Shown piece by piece: positions 9,605-18,702 of a stretch of DNA of 64,000 bases; the stretch's first letter is position 1, and each line of letters begins with the position of its first letter. The notes beneath the pieces are model-generated. The model was not told the DNA's origin. It saw nothing but the letters and a program-made list of their open reading frames with translations, and did no database searches. The translations under genes and the position numbers were made by a program. Origin of the DNA: Leptolyngbya sp. BL0902 (GTDB taxonomy: Bacteria > Cyanobacteriota > Cyanobacteriia > Phormidesmidales > Phormidesmidaceae); NCBI RefSeq assembly GCF_016403105.1, contig NZ_CP046155.1:3253906-3317905 (forward strand), given 5' to 3'.

Positions 9605-10086
9605 CGACTCAAATCTCCTAATTTTTGTCGCTGAGTTTGCTTGAAATGGTCTAGAGACCGGATTGCTAATCAGTTCAGCCGAGGCGGCTTTACTAATCTA
9701 TAGAGAGGATCTTAAAGAGCGGCGTGGCTTGTTTTCTCATTTAGTTAACATTTCTTCAAGGTTGTTCAAAGTCATACATATTCCGTAAGACTACCCTTGA
9801 AGAATCGTTGAGAAGTTCTCGAAGCGCAATTCTGGATAAACCAGGGCGTTTCTCGAAACCGTTGCCTGAATTAGCTTTCGCTGATTCAACAAACCCTCCA
9901 AACAAGTTTATACACTGCTGTCGTGTATTTATCTTTTACAAGTTGTTAAGAGAGACAGCTCTATGTAAAGAGGAAAAAAGTAGCCAAATCAACTGTTTGA
10001 GCGCTTTGACCCACCGCCCACCCCGCCAGTGATCTCAGGTTTTGTCACAAAACGCAACCTTGTTGACGGGGACTTTACGGTTGTGT
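9605..10086 (-). promoter_or_regulatory. cpc operon upstream region and long leader
   Basis: 482 bases between the CobW gene stop and cpcB, AT-richer than the flanks, without a credible gene. Two dyads are visible: TTCTTCAAGG (9752-9761) with its exact inverse CCTTGAAGAA (9795-9804), and GTTTTG-TCA-CAAAAC (10039-10053). A TGTATAAAC motif near 9905-9915 could be a -10 on the minus strand, but no well-spaced -35 was found, so no promoter is assigned. Confidence 0.55.
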
Positions 10087-11190
10087 CTAGGCAGTGGCCA
10101 TGGAATTGAGGCGGGCACTGGGGGCATCCTGGGTCAAAAAGGAGCGCAGGGTGGCGGCGTTGAGGGCTTTGCCGATAATCACCAGCTTGGTGTGGCGATG
10201 CTCGTCGGGTTGCCAAGGACGGTCATAGAACCAGTCGAAGCGCTGCCCCACGCCATGTACCACCATCCGCATGGCCTTCTGGGGCACCTGCACAAAGCCT
10301 TTGATCCGGTAGATCTCATACTGCTCGGTGAGGGCTTCGAGACGCTGGATCAGGTCGCTGGGCTCAAATTCCTGAGACAGCAGTAACGGAATCGCCACAA
10401 TGTCGTCGTCGTGGTCGTGCTCCTCTTCGTGGTCGTGGTGGCTGGGGCGGCTGTCCAAATTGTCCTCAACGGCTGCGTTGAACCCCAGCAACACGTCAGG
10501 GCTAATCAACCCCTGGCCGCATTCCACCACCCGCACCGGACGGGGCAGTTGGCCGGACAGCCAGCGCTCCACCCGTTCCCGTTCAGTGGCGTCTACCAAA
10601 TCCGTCTTGGTCAGCAGCACCAGGTCAGCGCAATTCAACTGGTCTTCAAACAGTTCCTCGATGGGGGTTTCGTGATCCAAACTGTCGTCGGCTTGGCGCT
10701 GGGCTTCCAGGGCGTCCAAATCGCCTACCAGACGACCGGAGGCCAGAGCGTCGCAGTCCACCACCGTCACCACACTGTCCACGGTGGCCGCAGTGCGAAT
10801 TTCCGGCCAGCGGAAGGCTTGCACCAGCGGCTTCGGCAGGGCTAGCCCGGAGGTTTCGATCACAATGCAGTCGATTTCATCGCGGCGCTGCATCAATTCC
10901 TGCATGGTGGGCAGAAATTCTTCCTGCACGGTGCAGCAGAGGCAACCGTTGGTCAATTCAACAATGTTGTTCACGGCTGGGGTAGCGTCCACCGCCCCAT
11001 CACCTGCGCCCGGTTCCTCGTCACACACCTGGCAGGATTTCAACAGGTCGCCATCAATGCCCACCTCGCCAAACTCGTTCACCAGAACGGCAATGCGCTG
11101 GCCCTGGGGATTTTGCAGCAGATGGCGAATCAGGGTGGTCTTCCCTGCGCCGAGAAAGCCAGTGATGATGGTAACGGGAATTTTGTGCAT
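10087..11190 (-). CDS. CobW-family G3E GTPase (metal chaperone)
   Basis: 367-aa COG0523 protein. It begins with the P-loop GFLGAGKTT, has the metal-binding GCLCC motif, a G4-like TKTD, a His/Asp/Glu-rich stretch (HHDHEEEHDHDDD), and the C-terminal CobW domain (IYRIKGFV...RFDWFYDRPW). Relatives load Zn, Co or Fe into target enzymes using GTP. An extra CQVCDEE pair between the P-loop and CLCC region may add a metal site. It lies directly upstream of the cpc operon on the same strand; no B12 genes are nearby, so a cobalamin role is not supported by context. Confidence 0.9.
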   Translation of the reverse strand: MHKIPVTIITGFLGAGKTTLIRHLLQNPQGQRIAVLVNEFGEVGIDGDLLKSCQVCDEEPGAGDGAVDATPAVNNIVELTNGCLCCTVQEEFLPTMQELMQRRDEIDCIVIETSGLALPKPLVQAFRWPEIRTAATVDSVVTVVDCDALASGRLVGDLDALEAQRQADDSLDHETPIEELFEDQLNCADLVLLTKTDLVDATERERVERWLSGQLPRPVRVVECGQGLISPDVLLGFNAAVEDNLDSRPSHHDHEEEHDHDDDIVAIPLLLSQEFEPSDLIQRLEALTEQYEIYRIKGFVQVPQKAMRMVVHGVGQRFDWFYDRPWQPDEHRHTKLVIIGKALNAATLRSFLTQDAPSARLNSMATA

Positions 11191-11392
11191 GATTAGCTAA
11201 AACCGTAGAAAGCAGCCTTGCGGGTCAGAGGTGGTGCTTGCTTGGAGCTGTTCTGTCTGCAAGGCAACCCCAGAAGGGGCCATCCCCCAGTTTAGGTCGC
11301 TTTGACGGTTCCCTGTTCCAGAAGTTTGTGAACGATGACCTCGCGGCAACCAGGATGACCCGAGACAGGCTCACACTCCTCTGAATCCGCTG

Positions 11393-11830
11393 CTAGAACA
11401 ACTTGTCGCCCACAACGGCTAACTCCACCTCACCAAAAATGGCGCTGGGAGAAACATAGAACTTAAATTCCAGCAGGTTGTAGAACGGATCTTCTAGGAA
11501 AAAGGTGCGGTGCTCTAGGGGCATTCCTGGAAAGCGGCGTTTTTCCTTTTGGTAAAACTTCAGCCCTCTATCCTTCGCCCGTGTCAGCAGATCTTCCCAA
11601 TCCTGTTCCGCCAAAAACACCAGCCCAAAGTGGCGCGGATAAATGCCCCGTTGCGGCGTCAGATCGGCGGATAGGTGAGCCACCAGTTGATGACCATAGA
11701 GGTTCAAAATCAGCGAGGACGAGGTTTCACGGCCCGGTTCGCAGCCTAAGCCCTCAACGTAAAATTGCTTAGCGGTGGCAATATCGCCCACCGGAAAGGC
11801 CAAATGGAACAGCGCAGCAGCCTGGGTCAT
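11393..11830 (-). CDS. VOC superfamily (glyoxalase-fold) protein
   Basis: 145-aa single vicinal-oxygen-chelate domain with the two beta-alpha-beta-beta-beta halves. Candidate metal ligands are H8 or H9 in LFHLAF, H in RHFGLVF and E in LLEFKF. It starts at ATG 11830. Substrate unknown: such proteins include dioxygenases, glyoxalases and resistance proteins. It sits between ndhJ and the CobW gene on the same strand but is separated from both by more than 150 bp, so linkage is not implied. Confidence 0.8.
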   Translation of the reverse strand: MTQAAALFHLAFPVGDIATAKQFYVEGLGCEPGRETSSSLILNLYGHQLVAHLSADLTPQRGIYPRHFGLVFLAEQDWEDLLTRAKDRGLKFYQKEKRRFPGMPLEHRTFFLEDPFYNLLEFKFYVSPSAIFGEVELAVVGDKLF

Positions 11831-11890
11831 GGTCGGTACCCTTGGGTCAACAGCAGATCAAGGCAAACGCTTTTATCCTAACCAGTTCCA

Positions 11891-11921
11891 CAAAAAACGC
11901 CCCCAGATACGTCTGGAGGCG
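11891..11921 (-). terminator. Rho-independent terminator of ndhCKJ
   Basis: On the minus strand CGCCTCCAGA (11912-11921) pairs with TCTGGGGGCG (11898-11907, one G-T), 4-base loop, followed by TTTTTTG (11891-11897). It lies 66-96 bases after the ndhJ stop. Strong intrinsic terminator pattern. Confidence 0.8.
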
Positions 11922-11944
11922 CTGACTAAAGGGCTGTTTCAAAG

Positions 11945-11967
11945 TCCCTCTCCCTGGGGGAGAGGGA
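11945..11967. repeat. TCCCTCTCCC...GGGAGAGGGA palindrome
   Basis: Perfect 10-bp arms (11945-11954 and 11958-11967) with a TGG centre, just after the ndhJ stop. It is a second copy of the repeat family seen at 6919-6941. Confidence 0.75.
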
Positions 11968-11986
11968 TTTAGGATGAGGGCCAGCC

Positions 11987-12526
11987 CTAATAGGCGTCCT
12001 GGAGTTCGTAGAAATCGGGGGAAATGTAGTCCTTCCGCAGGGGCCAGCCCACCCAATCTTCGGGCATCAGCAGCCGCTTCAGGTTGGGGTGCCCTTCGTA
12101 GATGATGCCGTACATGTCGTAGCATTCCCGCTCTTGCCAGTCGGCGGCCTTCCAAATCCAGTAGACCGAGGGCACACGAGGGTTATCCCGTGGCAGGAAG
12201 ACCTTCACCCGCACTTCCTCAGGACGGTCGGCGTCATCGCTCACCTTAATCAGGTGGTAGAAGCTGACCAATTCTTTGCCGGGGCCAGCATCATAGGCCC
12301 CTTGGCACTGGAGGTAGTTGAACCCGTAGGCATAGAGGGCGGTGGCGGTGGGAATCAGCAGTTCCGGCGTCACCTGGATGATTTCAACCCCTAGGTGATC
12401 CGGCTCGGCTAACTCATGGGAAAACCCGTTTTCCGTCAGCCATTTGGAGACGGCCCCAGCTTCCACAATCGAGGACTCGGAGGCCGCTTCTGCCTCCGGC
12501 GTGACCTTAGATTCGTCTTCAGCCAT
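11987..12526 (-). CDS. ndhJ: NAD(P)H-quinone oxidoreductase subunit J
   Basis: 179-aa peripheral-arm subunit (30-kDa family) of the photosynthetic NDH-1 complex. A variable acidic N-terminus is followed by the conserved C-terminal signature [33 protein letters not shown]. The start ATG 12526 overlaps the ndhK stop by one base (TAATG), which indicates translational coupling. It is the last gene of ndhCKJ; an intrinsic terminator follows. Confidence 0.97.
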   Translation of the reverse strand: MAEDESKVTPEAEAASESSIVEAGAVSKWLTENGFSHELAEPDHLGVEIIQVTPELLIPTATALYAYGFNYLQCQGAYDAGPGKELVSFYHLIKVSDDADRPEEVRVKVFLPRDNPRVPSVYWIWKAADWQERECYDMYGIIYEGHPNLKRLLMPEDWVGWPLRKDYISPDFYELQDAY

Positions 12527-13266
12527 TAAACCTTGTCCTCCTGGGCAGTCGTTTCAGCAAGGGCTTCGGGCATGGGCATCCCCATCGCCTGCATCAGTTC
12601 CTTGGGCGGGGTGGCGTGGGTACCCAGTTGCAGGTATTCCCCGGTCAAAATGGGCGGCACAGGCTTGAGCTTGTGGGTGCGCTCATAGAACCGATGGGTC
12701 TGCATGGTGTAGGCCCGATCCTGCATGGATTCGGTCGCCACTTTTTTCCGCAGTTTGATGATGGCGTCGATGATCGCCTCCGGTCGGGGCGGGCAGCCAG
12801 GGATATACACATCCACCGGAATCAGCTTGTCCACACCGCGCACCGCCGAGGGCGAATCGCTGCTGAACATACCGCCCGTGATGGTGCAAGCGCCCATGGC
12901 AATCACGTACTTGGGATCGGGCATTTGCTCATAGAGCCGCACCAGGGCCGGGGCCATTTTCATGGTGACGGTGCCCGCCGTGATCAGCAAATCCGCCTGC
13001 CGGGGACTGGCCCGGGGCAGCAAGCCAAAACGGTCGAAGTCGAACCGGGATCCGATCAACGCCGCAAATTCAATGAAGCAACAGGCGGTGCCGTAGAGCA
13101 GGGGGAACAGGCTCGACAGGCGACACCAGTTGTAGAGGTCATCCACGGTGGTCAGAATCACGTTTTCTGACAAATCGTGGGTGATGGTGGGTGGAGCGGC
13201 TGGATTCATCAGCGCCTCACCGGGGGCTAACATACCGCTCTTATCGGCGGCTGAGGGCGGATTCAT
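12526..13266 (-). CDS. ndhK: NAD(P)H-quinone oxidoreductase subunit K
   Basis: 246-aa NuoB/PSST-type subunit that binds the N2 4Fe-4S cluster. Cluster cysteines are in [18 protein letters not shown] and PGCPPRPE. The start is ATG 13266, forming an ATGA overlap with the ndhC stop; a longer reading to 13293 lies inside ndhC and is not conserved. The conserved core starts about 25 residues later ([17 protein letters not shown]). The C-terminal extension to EDKV is usual in cyanobacteria. Confidence 0.97.
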   Translation of the reverse strand: MNPPSAADKSGMLAPGEALMNPAAPPTITHDLSENVILTTVDDLYNWCRLSSLFPLLYGTACCFIEFAALIGSRFDFDRFGLLPRASPRQADLLITAGTVTMKMAPALVRLYEQMPDPKYVIAMGACTITGGMFSSDSPSAVRGVDKLIPVDVYIPGCPPRPEAIIDAIIKLRKKVATESMQDRAYTMQTHRFYERTHKLKPVPPILTGEYLQLGTHATPPKELMQAMGMPMPEALAETTAQEDKV

Positions 13267-13625
13267 GACCATTCCAAGGCTCCCTTGCGCCAAGCATAGA
13301 CAAGACCGATGACCAAAATGCCAATGAAAATCAGGGCTTCTATAAAGGCTAACAAGCCCAACTGATTAAAAGCCACTGCCCAGGGGTATAGGAACACCGT
13401 CTCCACGTCGAAGATGACGAAGACCAGGGCAAACATGTAGTAGCGGATGTTGAACTGAATCCAGGCTCCGCCGATGGGCTCCATCCCCGATTCGTAGGTG
13501 GTGCGGCGGGCAGGGCCACGACCCACGGGCCGCAAAAACTTGGCAATACCCAGGGCCGAGACGGGCACCAGGCAGGCAATCATCAAGAAAACTAGGAAGT
13601 ACTCGTAGCCGGATAAGACAAACAC
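13263..13625 (-). CDS. ndhC: NAD(P)H-quinone oxidoreductase subunit 3
   Basis: 120-aa membrane subunit (NuoA/ND3) with three transmembrane helices: residues about 8-30, 62-82 and 90-110. The conserved [11 protein letters not shown] loop and [12 protein letters not shown] segment are present. First gene of ndhC-ndhK-ndhJ, overlapping ndhK by 4 bases. It diverges from rubA across a 404-bp intergenic region. Confidence 0.97.
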   Translation of the reverse strand: MFVLSGYEYFLVFLMIACLVPVSALGIAKFLRPVGRGPARRTTYESGMEPIGGAWIQFNIRYYMFALVFVIFDVETVFLYPWAVAFNQLGLLAFIEALIFIGILVIGLVYAWRKGALEWS

Positions 13626-14029
13626 GAGTTCACCGCCACAACTAAAGCAACAGAGGGTGAGGGCAAGGCAAATCGGCGGGGAGTGACCTCAGGCGATTGG
13701 CCCTCAATTCATAGTCATTCTAGGCCACATTGGTCGGAAAATCAGGGCCGACCTATCAAAACCCTGGATAGTAATGATTACGCTTCCTAAGATGACCCCA
13801 CCGTTCAATGGCCTCTACCCTGCTACGGCGACGGACTTTTTGGATCCCATCTGGGCTCAAAATCACCCAAAATTGGGAAAACCAGTGGGGGACACGGCTA
13901 TGTCATAATTGTTTACATCAAATTCATTTTTCGGTTGCGTCCGGCTGGGTTGTAGCAATTTCTGTGGCCTGCCAGAGCATCCTTTGTTGATCCAAACCCT
14001 ATGACTCCACCCCTGAGAGGGCGAATGCC
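13626..14029. promoter_or_regulatory. Divergent ndhC / rubA intergenic region
   Basis: 404 bases between ndhC (-) and rubA (+), without a credible gene. On the plus strand TG-T-CATAAT (13901-13909) resembles an extended -10 element and would give a leader of about 115 bases for rubA; no good -35 accompanies it. No clear minus-strand promoter for ndhC could be assigned. Confidence 0.35.
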
Positions 14030-14443
14030 ATGAGTGTTGAACCCGAAAATCCGCTAGAACTCACCGAAACGGTGAGCCTTGTTCAGGAGACATCTGAGGA
14101 GGTTATTCCCGAAGTTGTTCCCCTGACCCCAGAGGAAATGGACTGCTACGAATGCCGTTCCTGCGGTTACTCCTACGAGCCATCCAAAGGAGATGATCGG
14201 GCCAAAATCTCGGCGGGCACGCCCTTCGAGGAATTGCCAATCAACTGGCGCTGTCCGGTGTGTAGCGCTCCCAAAAAGCAGTTCAGCAACATCGGCCCCG
14301 TTAACAAGCCCTCTGGGTTCAAAGAAAACCTAGACTACGGGTTGGGCGTGAATCGGCTCACCCCAGGACAGAAAAATATTCTAATTTTCGGCGCTCTGGC
14401 CGTGGGCTTTCTCTTTTTCCTCAGTTTGTACGGCTTGAAATAG
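14030..14443 (+). CDS. rubA: Membrane-anchored rubredoxin RubA
   Basis: 137-aa protein with a variable acidic N-terminus, a rubredoxin domain with four iron-binding Cys (YECRSCGY and RCPVCSAPK), a linker, and a C-terminal transmembrane helix (about residues 115-134, LIFGALAVGFLFFLSLYG). In oxygenic phototrophs this thylakoid rubredoxin is needed for photosystem II assembly. The context agrees: ycf48 and psbEFLJ follow on the same strand, an order widely conserved in cyanobacteria. Confidence 0.95.
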   Translation: MSVEPENPLELTETVSLVQETSEEVIPEVVPLTPEEMDCYECRSCGYSYEPSKGDDRAKISAGTPFEELPINWRCPVCSAPKKQFSNIGPVNKPSGFKENLDYGLGVNRLTPGQKNILIFGALAVGFLFFLSLYGLK

Positions 14444-14580
14444 CCTTGGATGGGGGCCTCAACCCCAGCGATGGAACTGAGGCGATAGCAGAAAAAGCCC
14501 CGGCTTCGAGTAGCGTAGATTTAGCCCTAGCCGATTTAGCTCATACAGATTCGTTAGTACACGACAGGTTTGGACACGTT

Positions 14581-15585
14581 ATGCCCGCAGCATTGGATTG
14601 GTTAAAACGAGGTTTGATTGCCCTGGTGGCCCTCGTGCTGGTTTCTGGATGTTCCAAGTACTTCCTTTCAGATTCCGATGTGCATCCCTGGCAGGTGGTG
14701 CAGGTGCCCACCGAAGCCACGCTCTCGGACATCGCCTTCACCGGGGATGACAACCACGGTTGGATTGTGGGAAGCCGCAACACCCTGCTGGAAACCCGTG
14801 ACGGCGGGGATAACTGGACGGTGCGCGAGCTAGCGCTGGATGAGCAACCCTACACCTTTACCTCCGTAGACTTCGCGGGTGAGGAAGGCTGGGTGACGGG
14901 GACGCCCTCAATCCTGCTGCACACCGACGATGGCGGCAAAAGCTGGGCCAAGGTGCCCCTCAGCAATGAACTGCCAGGAACACCTTTTCTCGTGACGGCG
15001 CTGGGGCCAAAATCCGCTGAAATGGCGACGGATATTGGTGCGATTTACCGCACAGAGGACGAAGGCCGCACCTGGAAAGCCATGGTGCAAGGGGCTGTGG
15101 GCGTGGTGCGGAACATGACCCGCTCCCAGGATGGGCGCTACGTGGCGGTGTCTTCCCGTGGTAATTTCTACTCCACCTGGGCACCGGGGCAGGACGAATG
15201 GATTCCCCACAACCGCCAAAGTTCTCGCCGCTTGCAGAATATGGGCTTTGACAAGGTCGGTAAGCTGTGGGCCATTGCCCGTGGGGGCCAAGTGCGCTTC
15301 TCCAATTCCCGCGCCTCCGACGACTTCACGGACGCCATCAGCCCCGAATTTGGCACTAGTTGGGGCCTGATCGACATGGCCTTCCGCACCGAAAATGAGG
15401 TGTGGGTCACGGGCGGCGGCGGCAACCTGCTGGTCAGCTTTGACGGCGGCGAAACCTGGTACAAAGATAATGCGGTGAACGACGTGCCCTCCAATTTCTA
15501 CCGGATTATCTTTTCCGGCAGCGACAAGGGCTTTGTACTCGGTCAGCAGGGCACCATTCTCCGATACGATCCCTCCCTGGCCTAG
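14581..15585 (+). CDS. ycf48: Photosystem II assembly factor Ycf48
   Basis: 334-aa lipoprotein, HCF136/Ycf48 family, a seven-bladed propeller that helps precursor-D1 join the PSII reaction centre. ATG 14581 gives a signal peptide ending in lipobox VSGC (residues about 20-23), then repeated BNR-like DDGG(K/D)(S/N)W blades, for example DGGDNW, DDGGKSW and DGGETWY. Longer in-frame readings upstream to 14446 lack a signal peptide. It lies 137 bp after rubA and is followed by the psbE promoter. Confidence 0.95.
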   Translation: MPAALDWLKRGLIALVALVLVSGCSKYFLSDSDVHPWQVVQVPTEATLSDIAFTGDDNHGWIVGSRNTLLETRDGGDNWTVRELALDEQPYTFTSVDFAGEEGWVTGTPSILLHTDDGGKSWAKVPLSNELPGTPFLVTALGPKSAEMATDIGAIYRTEDEGRTWKAMVQGAVGVVRNMTRSQDGRYVAVSSRGNFYSTWAPGQDEWIPHNRQSSRRLQNMGFDKVGKLWAIARGGQVRFSNSRASDDFTDAISPEFGTSWGLIDMAFRTENEVWVTGGGGNLLVSFDGGETWYKDNAVNDVPSNFYRIIFSGSDKGFVLGQQGTILRYDPSLA

Positions 15586-15682
15586 ACCTTGTGGGGGAGC
15601 TGATGGTTGCACCTCGGCTATCCAGCAACAGCTTTTTTCTGACTCCGCCCTGGAGAACTTCCAAGATCCACCAGAGAATACC

Positions 15683-15711
15683 TTGTTAGGGTTTCCAGGG
15701 TTCCCTATGAT
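15683..15711 (+). promoter_or_regulatory. psbEFLJ promoter
   Basis: -35 TTGTTA (15683-15688) and -10 TATGAT (15706-15711) with an optimal 17-bp spacer, about 40 bases upstream of the psbE start. The best sigma-70-type promoter seen in the window; start of transcription expected near 15718. Confidence 0.6.
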
Positions 15712-15750
15712 TAGATAAGTTTCATCGTGTTAAGAGAGGAGACGTAAACC

Positions 15751-15999
15751 ATGGCAGGTACCACAGGAGAGCGCCCCTTTGGGGACATCGTTACCAGTAT
15801 TCGCTACTGGATTATTCACAGCATCACCATTCCCATGCTGTTCATTGCTGGGTGGCTGTTTGTTAGCACGGGCTTGGCCTACGATGCCTTTGGCACCCCT
15901 CGCCCCAACGACTACTACCCCGACAACCAAATGCAGCTTCCCATCGTGACCGACCGCTTCGAGGCGAAGCAGCAGATCGACCTGTTCTCAGCCCAATAA
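15751..15999 (+). CDS. psbE: Cytochrome b559 alpha subunit
   Basis: 82-aa PSII subunit. One transmembrane helix follows the heme-ligand His in [11 protein letters not shown]; a lumenal C-terminal tail follows. It pairs with PsbF to bind the b559 heme at the PSII reaction centre. Ribosome site AGAGGAG lies 9 bases before ATG 15751. First gene of psbE-F-L-J. Confidence 0.98.
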   Translation: MAGTTGERPFGDIVTSIRYWIIHSITIPMLFIAGWLFVSTGLAYDAFGTPRPNDYYPDNQMQLPIVTDRFEAKQQIDLFSAQ

Positions 16000-16037
16000 G
16001 ATTTCTCTTTCCCACTACGTTGTTTTAATTCAGCGCC

Positions 16038-16169
16038 ATGCAAAGCAACTCCCCCGAACAAATTACCTACCCCATTTTCACCATTCGCTGGCTAGCCGTA
16101 CATACCCTCGGCGTGCCTAGCGTGTTTTTCCTGGGCGCAATTGCGGCCATGCAGTTTATCCAACGGTAA
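16038..16169 (+). CDS. psbF: Cytochrome b559 beta subunit
   Basis: 43-aa PSII subunit, too short for many gene finders. [18 protein letters not shown] carries the heme-ligand His and the single transmembrane helix; the chain ends AMQFIQR. Located 38 bases after psbE. Confidence 0.97.
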   Translation: MQSNSPEQITYPIFTIRWLAVHTLGVPSVFFLGAIAAMQFIQR

Positions 16170-16178
16170 GAGAAAATC

Positions 16179-16298
16179 ATGGATCGTACTCCAAACCCAA
16201 ATAAGCAGCCTGTAGAACTTAACCGTACCTCCCTTTACCTAGGGTTGTTGCTGGTTTTTGTCCTGGGTCTGCTGTTTTCCAGCTACTTCTTTAACTAA
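16179..16298 (+). CDS. psbL: Photosystem II protein L
   Basis: 39-aa single-helix PSII subunit: [17 protein letters not shown], then a hydrophobic helix ending SSYFFN, the canonical PsbL sequence. ATG 16179 lies 9 bases after the psbF stop. Confidence 0.97.
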   Translation: MDRTPNPNKQPVELNRTSLYLGLLLVFVLGLLFSSYFFN

Positions 16299-16392
16299 CC
16301 TCCGTTAAAGAAATGAGGCTTAGGGGGTCACGATTCCCTAGGCTGTGTTGAGATCATTCATTCACCAAACTTGGCTGTAGGAGATTTAAGCA

Positions 16393-16512
16393 ATGCTTCA
16401 GAGTGGGCGAATTCCCCTGTGGATTGTGGCGACGGTCGCTGGCACTGGCGTTCTAGTAGTGGTAGGTCTCTTCTTCTATGGAGCCTATGCGGGTGTAGGT
16501 TCTGCCATGTAA
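16393..16512 (+). CDS. psbJ: Photosystem II protein J
   Basis: 39-aa single-helix PSII subunit: [15 protein letters not shown], a hydrophobic segment and [13 protein letters not shown]. Last gene of psbEFLJ, 94 bases after psbL and followed by an intrinsic terminator. Confidence 0.97.
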   Translation: MLQSGRIPLWIVATVAGTGVLVVVGLFFYGAYAGVGSAM

Positions 16513-16544
16513 GGCACTCAGCCTAACTCTAGAATCTTGGATAG

Positions 16545-16574
16545 GGGCTAAGACATCCATGCTTGGCCCTTTTT
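16545..16574 (+). terminator. Rho-independent terminator of psbEFLJ
   Basis: GGGCTAAG (16545-16552) pairs with CTTGGCCC (16562-16569, one G-U), 9-base loop, then TTTTT (16570-16574). Located 32 bases after the psbJ stop. Confidence 0.7.
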
Positions 16575-16781
16575 CATGCTTTCACCATGGCAGAGGCCGC
16601 GACGGCTTTCATCCCGCCGGATTCTGTAACGGGCTGAGGATAAACAGGGGGCGGTGGGTTTATCGATACCATAGCGAAGATACCTGGATGGGCAAGCCCT
16701 TCTGCCGTCTGAACAGCTCCGTTCCCCAGTAAAATATGTTGAGTTTTGTTTAGCCGCCTTGGGCCGTGTGGGGTCGTCAAT

Positions 16782-18689
16782 ATGGATCAGCCTTCTAGGG
16801 TTAGCCGTCTGTGGACATCGAAGCGCAAAGCCCTGATTGGTGCTGGATCGGGTGCGTTGGTGCTTGGCCTTGCCCTGCCTGTGCTGGGGGCACTGAATGG
16901 TCGGTGGATAGCCCCAGCCGCCCTCAATCCAAACCTGGTGGCCCTGCGTGACGCCATGGGCATAGAGGCATTTCCCAAGGCTGTGAGCAGTGAGCGGATG
17001 TGCCTACCCACTACCTTGCTCAGAACCCCAGGGGCAAGTTCGCTAGAAGCCTCGGTGCCAGAGATTTTTCAACCTGGTGGGCTCCAGGGGCTTGCCAGCC
17101 AGCTCGATCCGGGGCAAATTCAGCAGCTTGGAGTGGTCGCTTGGCCCGAAATTCATCCCCAGGCTACCCAAGCGCGGGTGCCGATCTTGATGTATCACGA
17201 TGTGCTGTCGGAGCCTGAAGTCTTTTTTGACCTAGTGCCTGAACAGTTTGAGGATCACTTAAAAACCCTCAAAGACAACGGCTTTACGGCCATTAGCCTC
17301 GACCAACTCATGCAGCATTTGCGGACGGGGGCACCTCTACCCGAAAAACCCGTGGTGCTGAGCTTTGACGATGGCTATGCCGGACACTACGAGCACGTCT
17401 TCCCGCTGTTACAGAAGTACCAAATGCCGGGGGTTTTCTTCGTCTTCCCTGGCAAGGTGGATGGAGACATTGTGGGACGGTCTACTCTCACCTGGGATCA
17501 GGTGAAGGAGATGGCTGCTGATCCGCTGATTACCATTGCCTCCCACAGCGTCACCCATCCCCCCGACTTGCGCGAGTTTAACGACGCCGATCTCGCCTAT
17601 GAGATGACGGAATCGAAGCGGCGTTTGGAGGAAATGATCGGCCAGCCTGTCCATTACTTTAGCTATCCCGCCGGACATTACGACGAGCGGGTGGCCCAGG
17701 CGGCAGCGGATGCAGGCTATCTGGCGGCGTTCACCATGCGCCAGAATGATGAGCAATTTGCAGGGGCCTCGGAGTCGCTCCTGGCGGTTGAGCGATTTGG
17801 CCAATCCAACCTGCCCCGCCTGCTGCGACGGGCTTGGGGCGGTGAGTCGGAGACTATCCCACCGATCACGGTCGCTCACCCTGTCCCGCCATCGGCAGCC
17901 AGATCAGTGCTGGGAAACCAGAGCTTCGATTTTCAAACGCCCGTGGAGCGGGAGCGCTACGAAATTGGGAGTCATACCCTCACCCTGATCAGCGGGGGAC
18001 GCCCCGTAACCATCCATGCCAACAGCCGCTACCAAGTGCCGGAAATTGTGGCGGGCACCAACGCAGTCGGGGCGGTGGACGGAGGCTTTTTCTCCCTCAG
18101 ATATCTGGATTCCAACGTGATGATTGGCCCAGTGCTTAGCCAGAGTAGCCGCAAGTTTATTCCGGGCAATGCCAGCGAAAATCCGCTGCTGAATGGTCGT
18201 CCTCTGGTGCTCATTTCGCCCAATCACGTGCGATTTGCTTCCTTCGAGGCTTCCCGGCACAATACCCTAGCTGGGGTCTACCGCGAACTGCCCGGTGTAA
18301 CCGACGCTTTTGTTGCCGCCGCCTGGTTGGTGCGCGATGGCGAGGCACAACCGGAGGCCAGCTTTGGCACCCTGTTTGATTTTAATGAGAAGCGGCACCG
18401 GGCCTTTTGGGGCGTTCATCGGGATGGACACCCAGTCATTGGTGTTACCCACACGATGGTCGGATCTGTGGAACTCGGGCAACTGCTCTACGACGCGGGC
18501 CTGCGCGATGCGGTGATGCTGGATTCTGGCGCGAGCACATCCCTGGCCTACGAGGGCGAATCCTTGGTGGGCTACATTCCTCGGCCTGTGCCCCACGTGG
18601 TGGCGCTCATTCCACCAGAGGCCAACGATGGCAGCCCCTGTCCCTTGGTGCTCGATCCCTCCAATCGTACCGGGGTGGCACGCAACTAG
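16782..18689 (+). CDS. Polysaccharide deacetylase (CE4) fused to a phosphodiester glycosidase (NAGPA) domain
   Basis: 635 aa from ATG 16782. An N-terminal hydrophobic helix (about residues 18-38) anchors or exports the protein. Residues about 130-350 are a NodB/CE4 deacetylase: MYHD, SFDDGY (catalytic Asp and metal Asp) and the metal-binding HSVTHP, with YFSYPAGHYDER. Residues about 390-625 form a DUF2233/phosphodiester glycosidase domain: GAVDGGFFS, NTLAGV, VMLDSGASTSL. The pairing suggests remodelling of an envelope or extracellular polysaccharide: N- or O-deacetylation plus cleavage of a sugar-phosphodiester. The substrate is unknown. It is isolated between psbJ and the convergent rnhB. 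A second NAGPA-domain protein is encoded at 53268-55106. Confidence 0.85.
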   Translation: MDQPSRVSRLWTSKRKALIGAGSGALVLGLALPVLGALNGRWIAPAALNPNLVALRDAMGIEAFPKAVSSERMCLPTTLLRTPGASSLEASVPEIFQPGGLQGLASQLDPGQIQQLGVVAWPEIHPQATQARVPILMYHDVLSEPEVFFDLVPEQFEDHLKTLKDNGFTAISLDQLMQHLRTGAPLPEKPVVLSFDDGYAGHYEHVFPLLQKYQMPGVFFVFPGKVDGDIVGRSTLTWDQVKEMAADPLITIASHSVTHPPDLREFNDADLAYEMTESKRRLEEMIGQPVHYFSYPAGHYDERVAQAAADAGYLAAFTMRQNDEQFAGASESLLAVERFGQSNLPRLLRRAWGGESETIPPITVAHPVPPSAARSVLGNQSFDFQTPVERERYEIGSHTLTLISGGRPVTIHANSRYQVPEIVAGTNAVGAVDGGFFSLRYLDSNVMIGPVLSQSSRKFIPGNASENPLLNGRPLVLISPNHVRFASFEASRHNTLAGVYRELPGVTDAFVAAAWLVRDGEAQPEASFGTLFDFNEKRHRAFWGVHRDGHPVIGVTHTMVGSVELGQLLYDAGLRDAVMLDSGASTSLAYEGESLVGYIPRPVPHVVALIPPEANDGSPCPLVLDPSNRTGVARN

Positions 18690-18702
18690 GCATCCCAGTC
18701 CC

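Noticed and set aside
13808-13990. 60-codon plus-strand frame before rubA
   Set aside because: Lies in the divergent promoter region, no ribosome site and no protein-like pattern.
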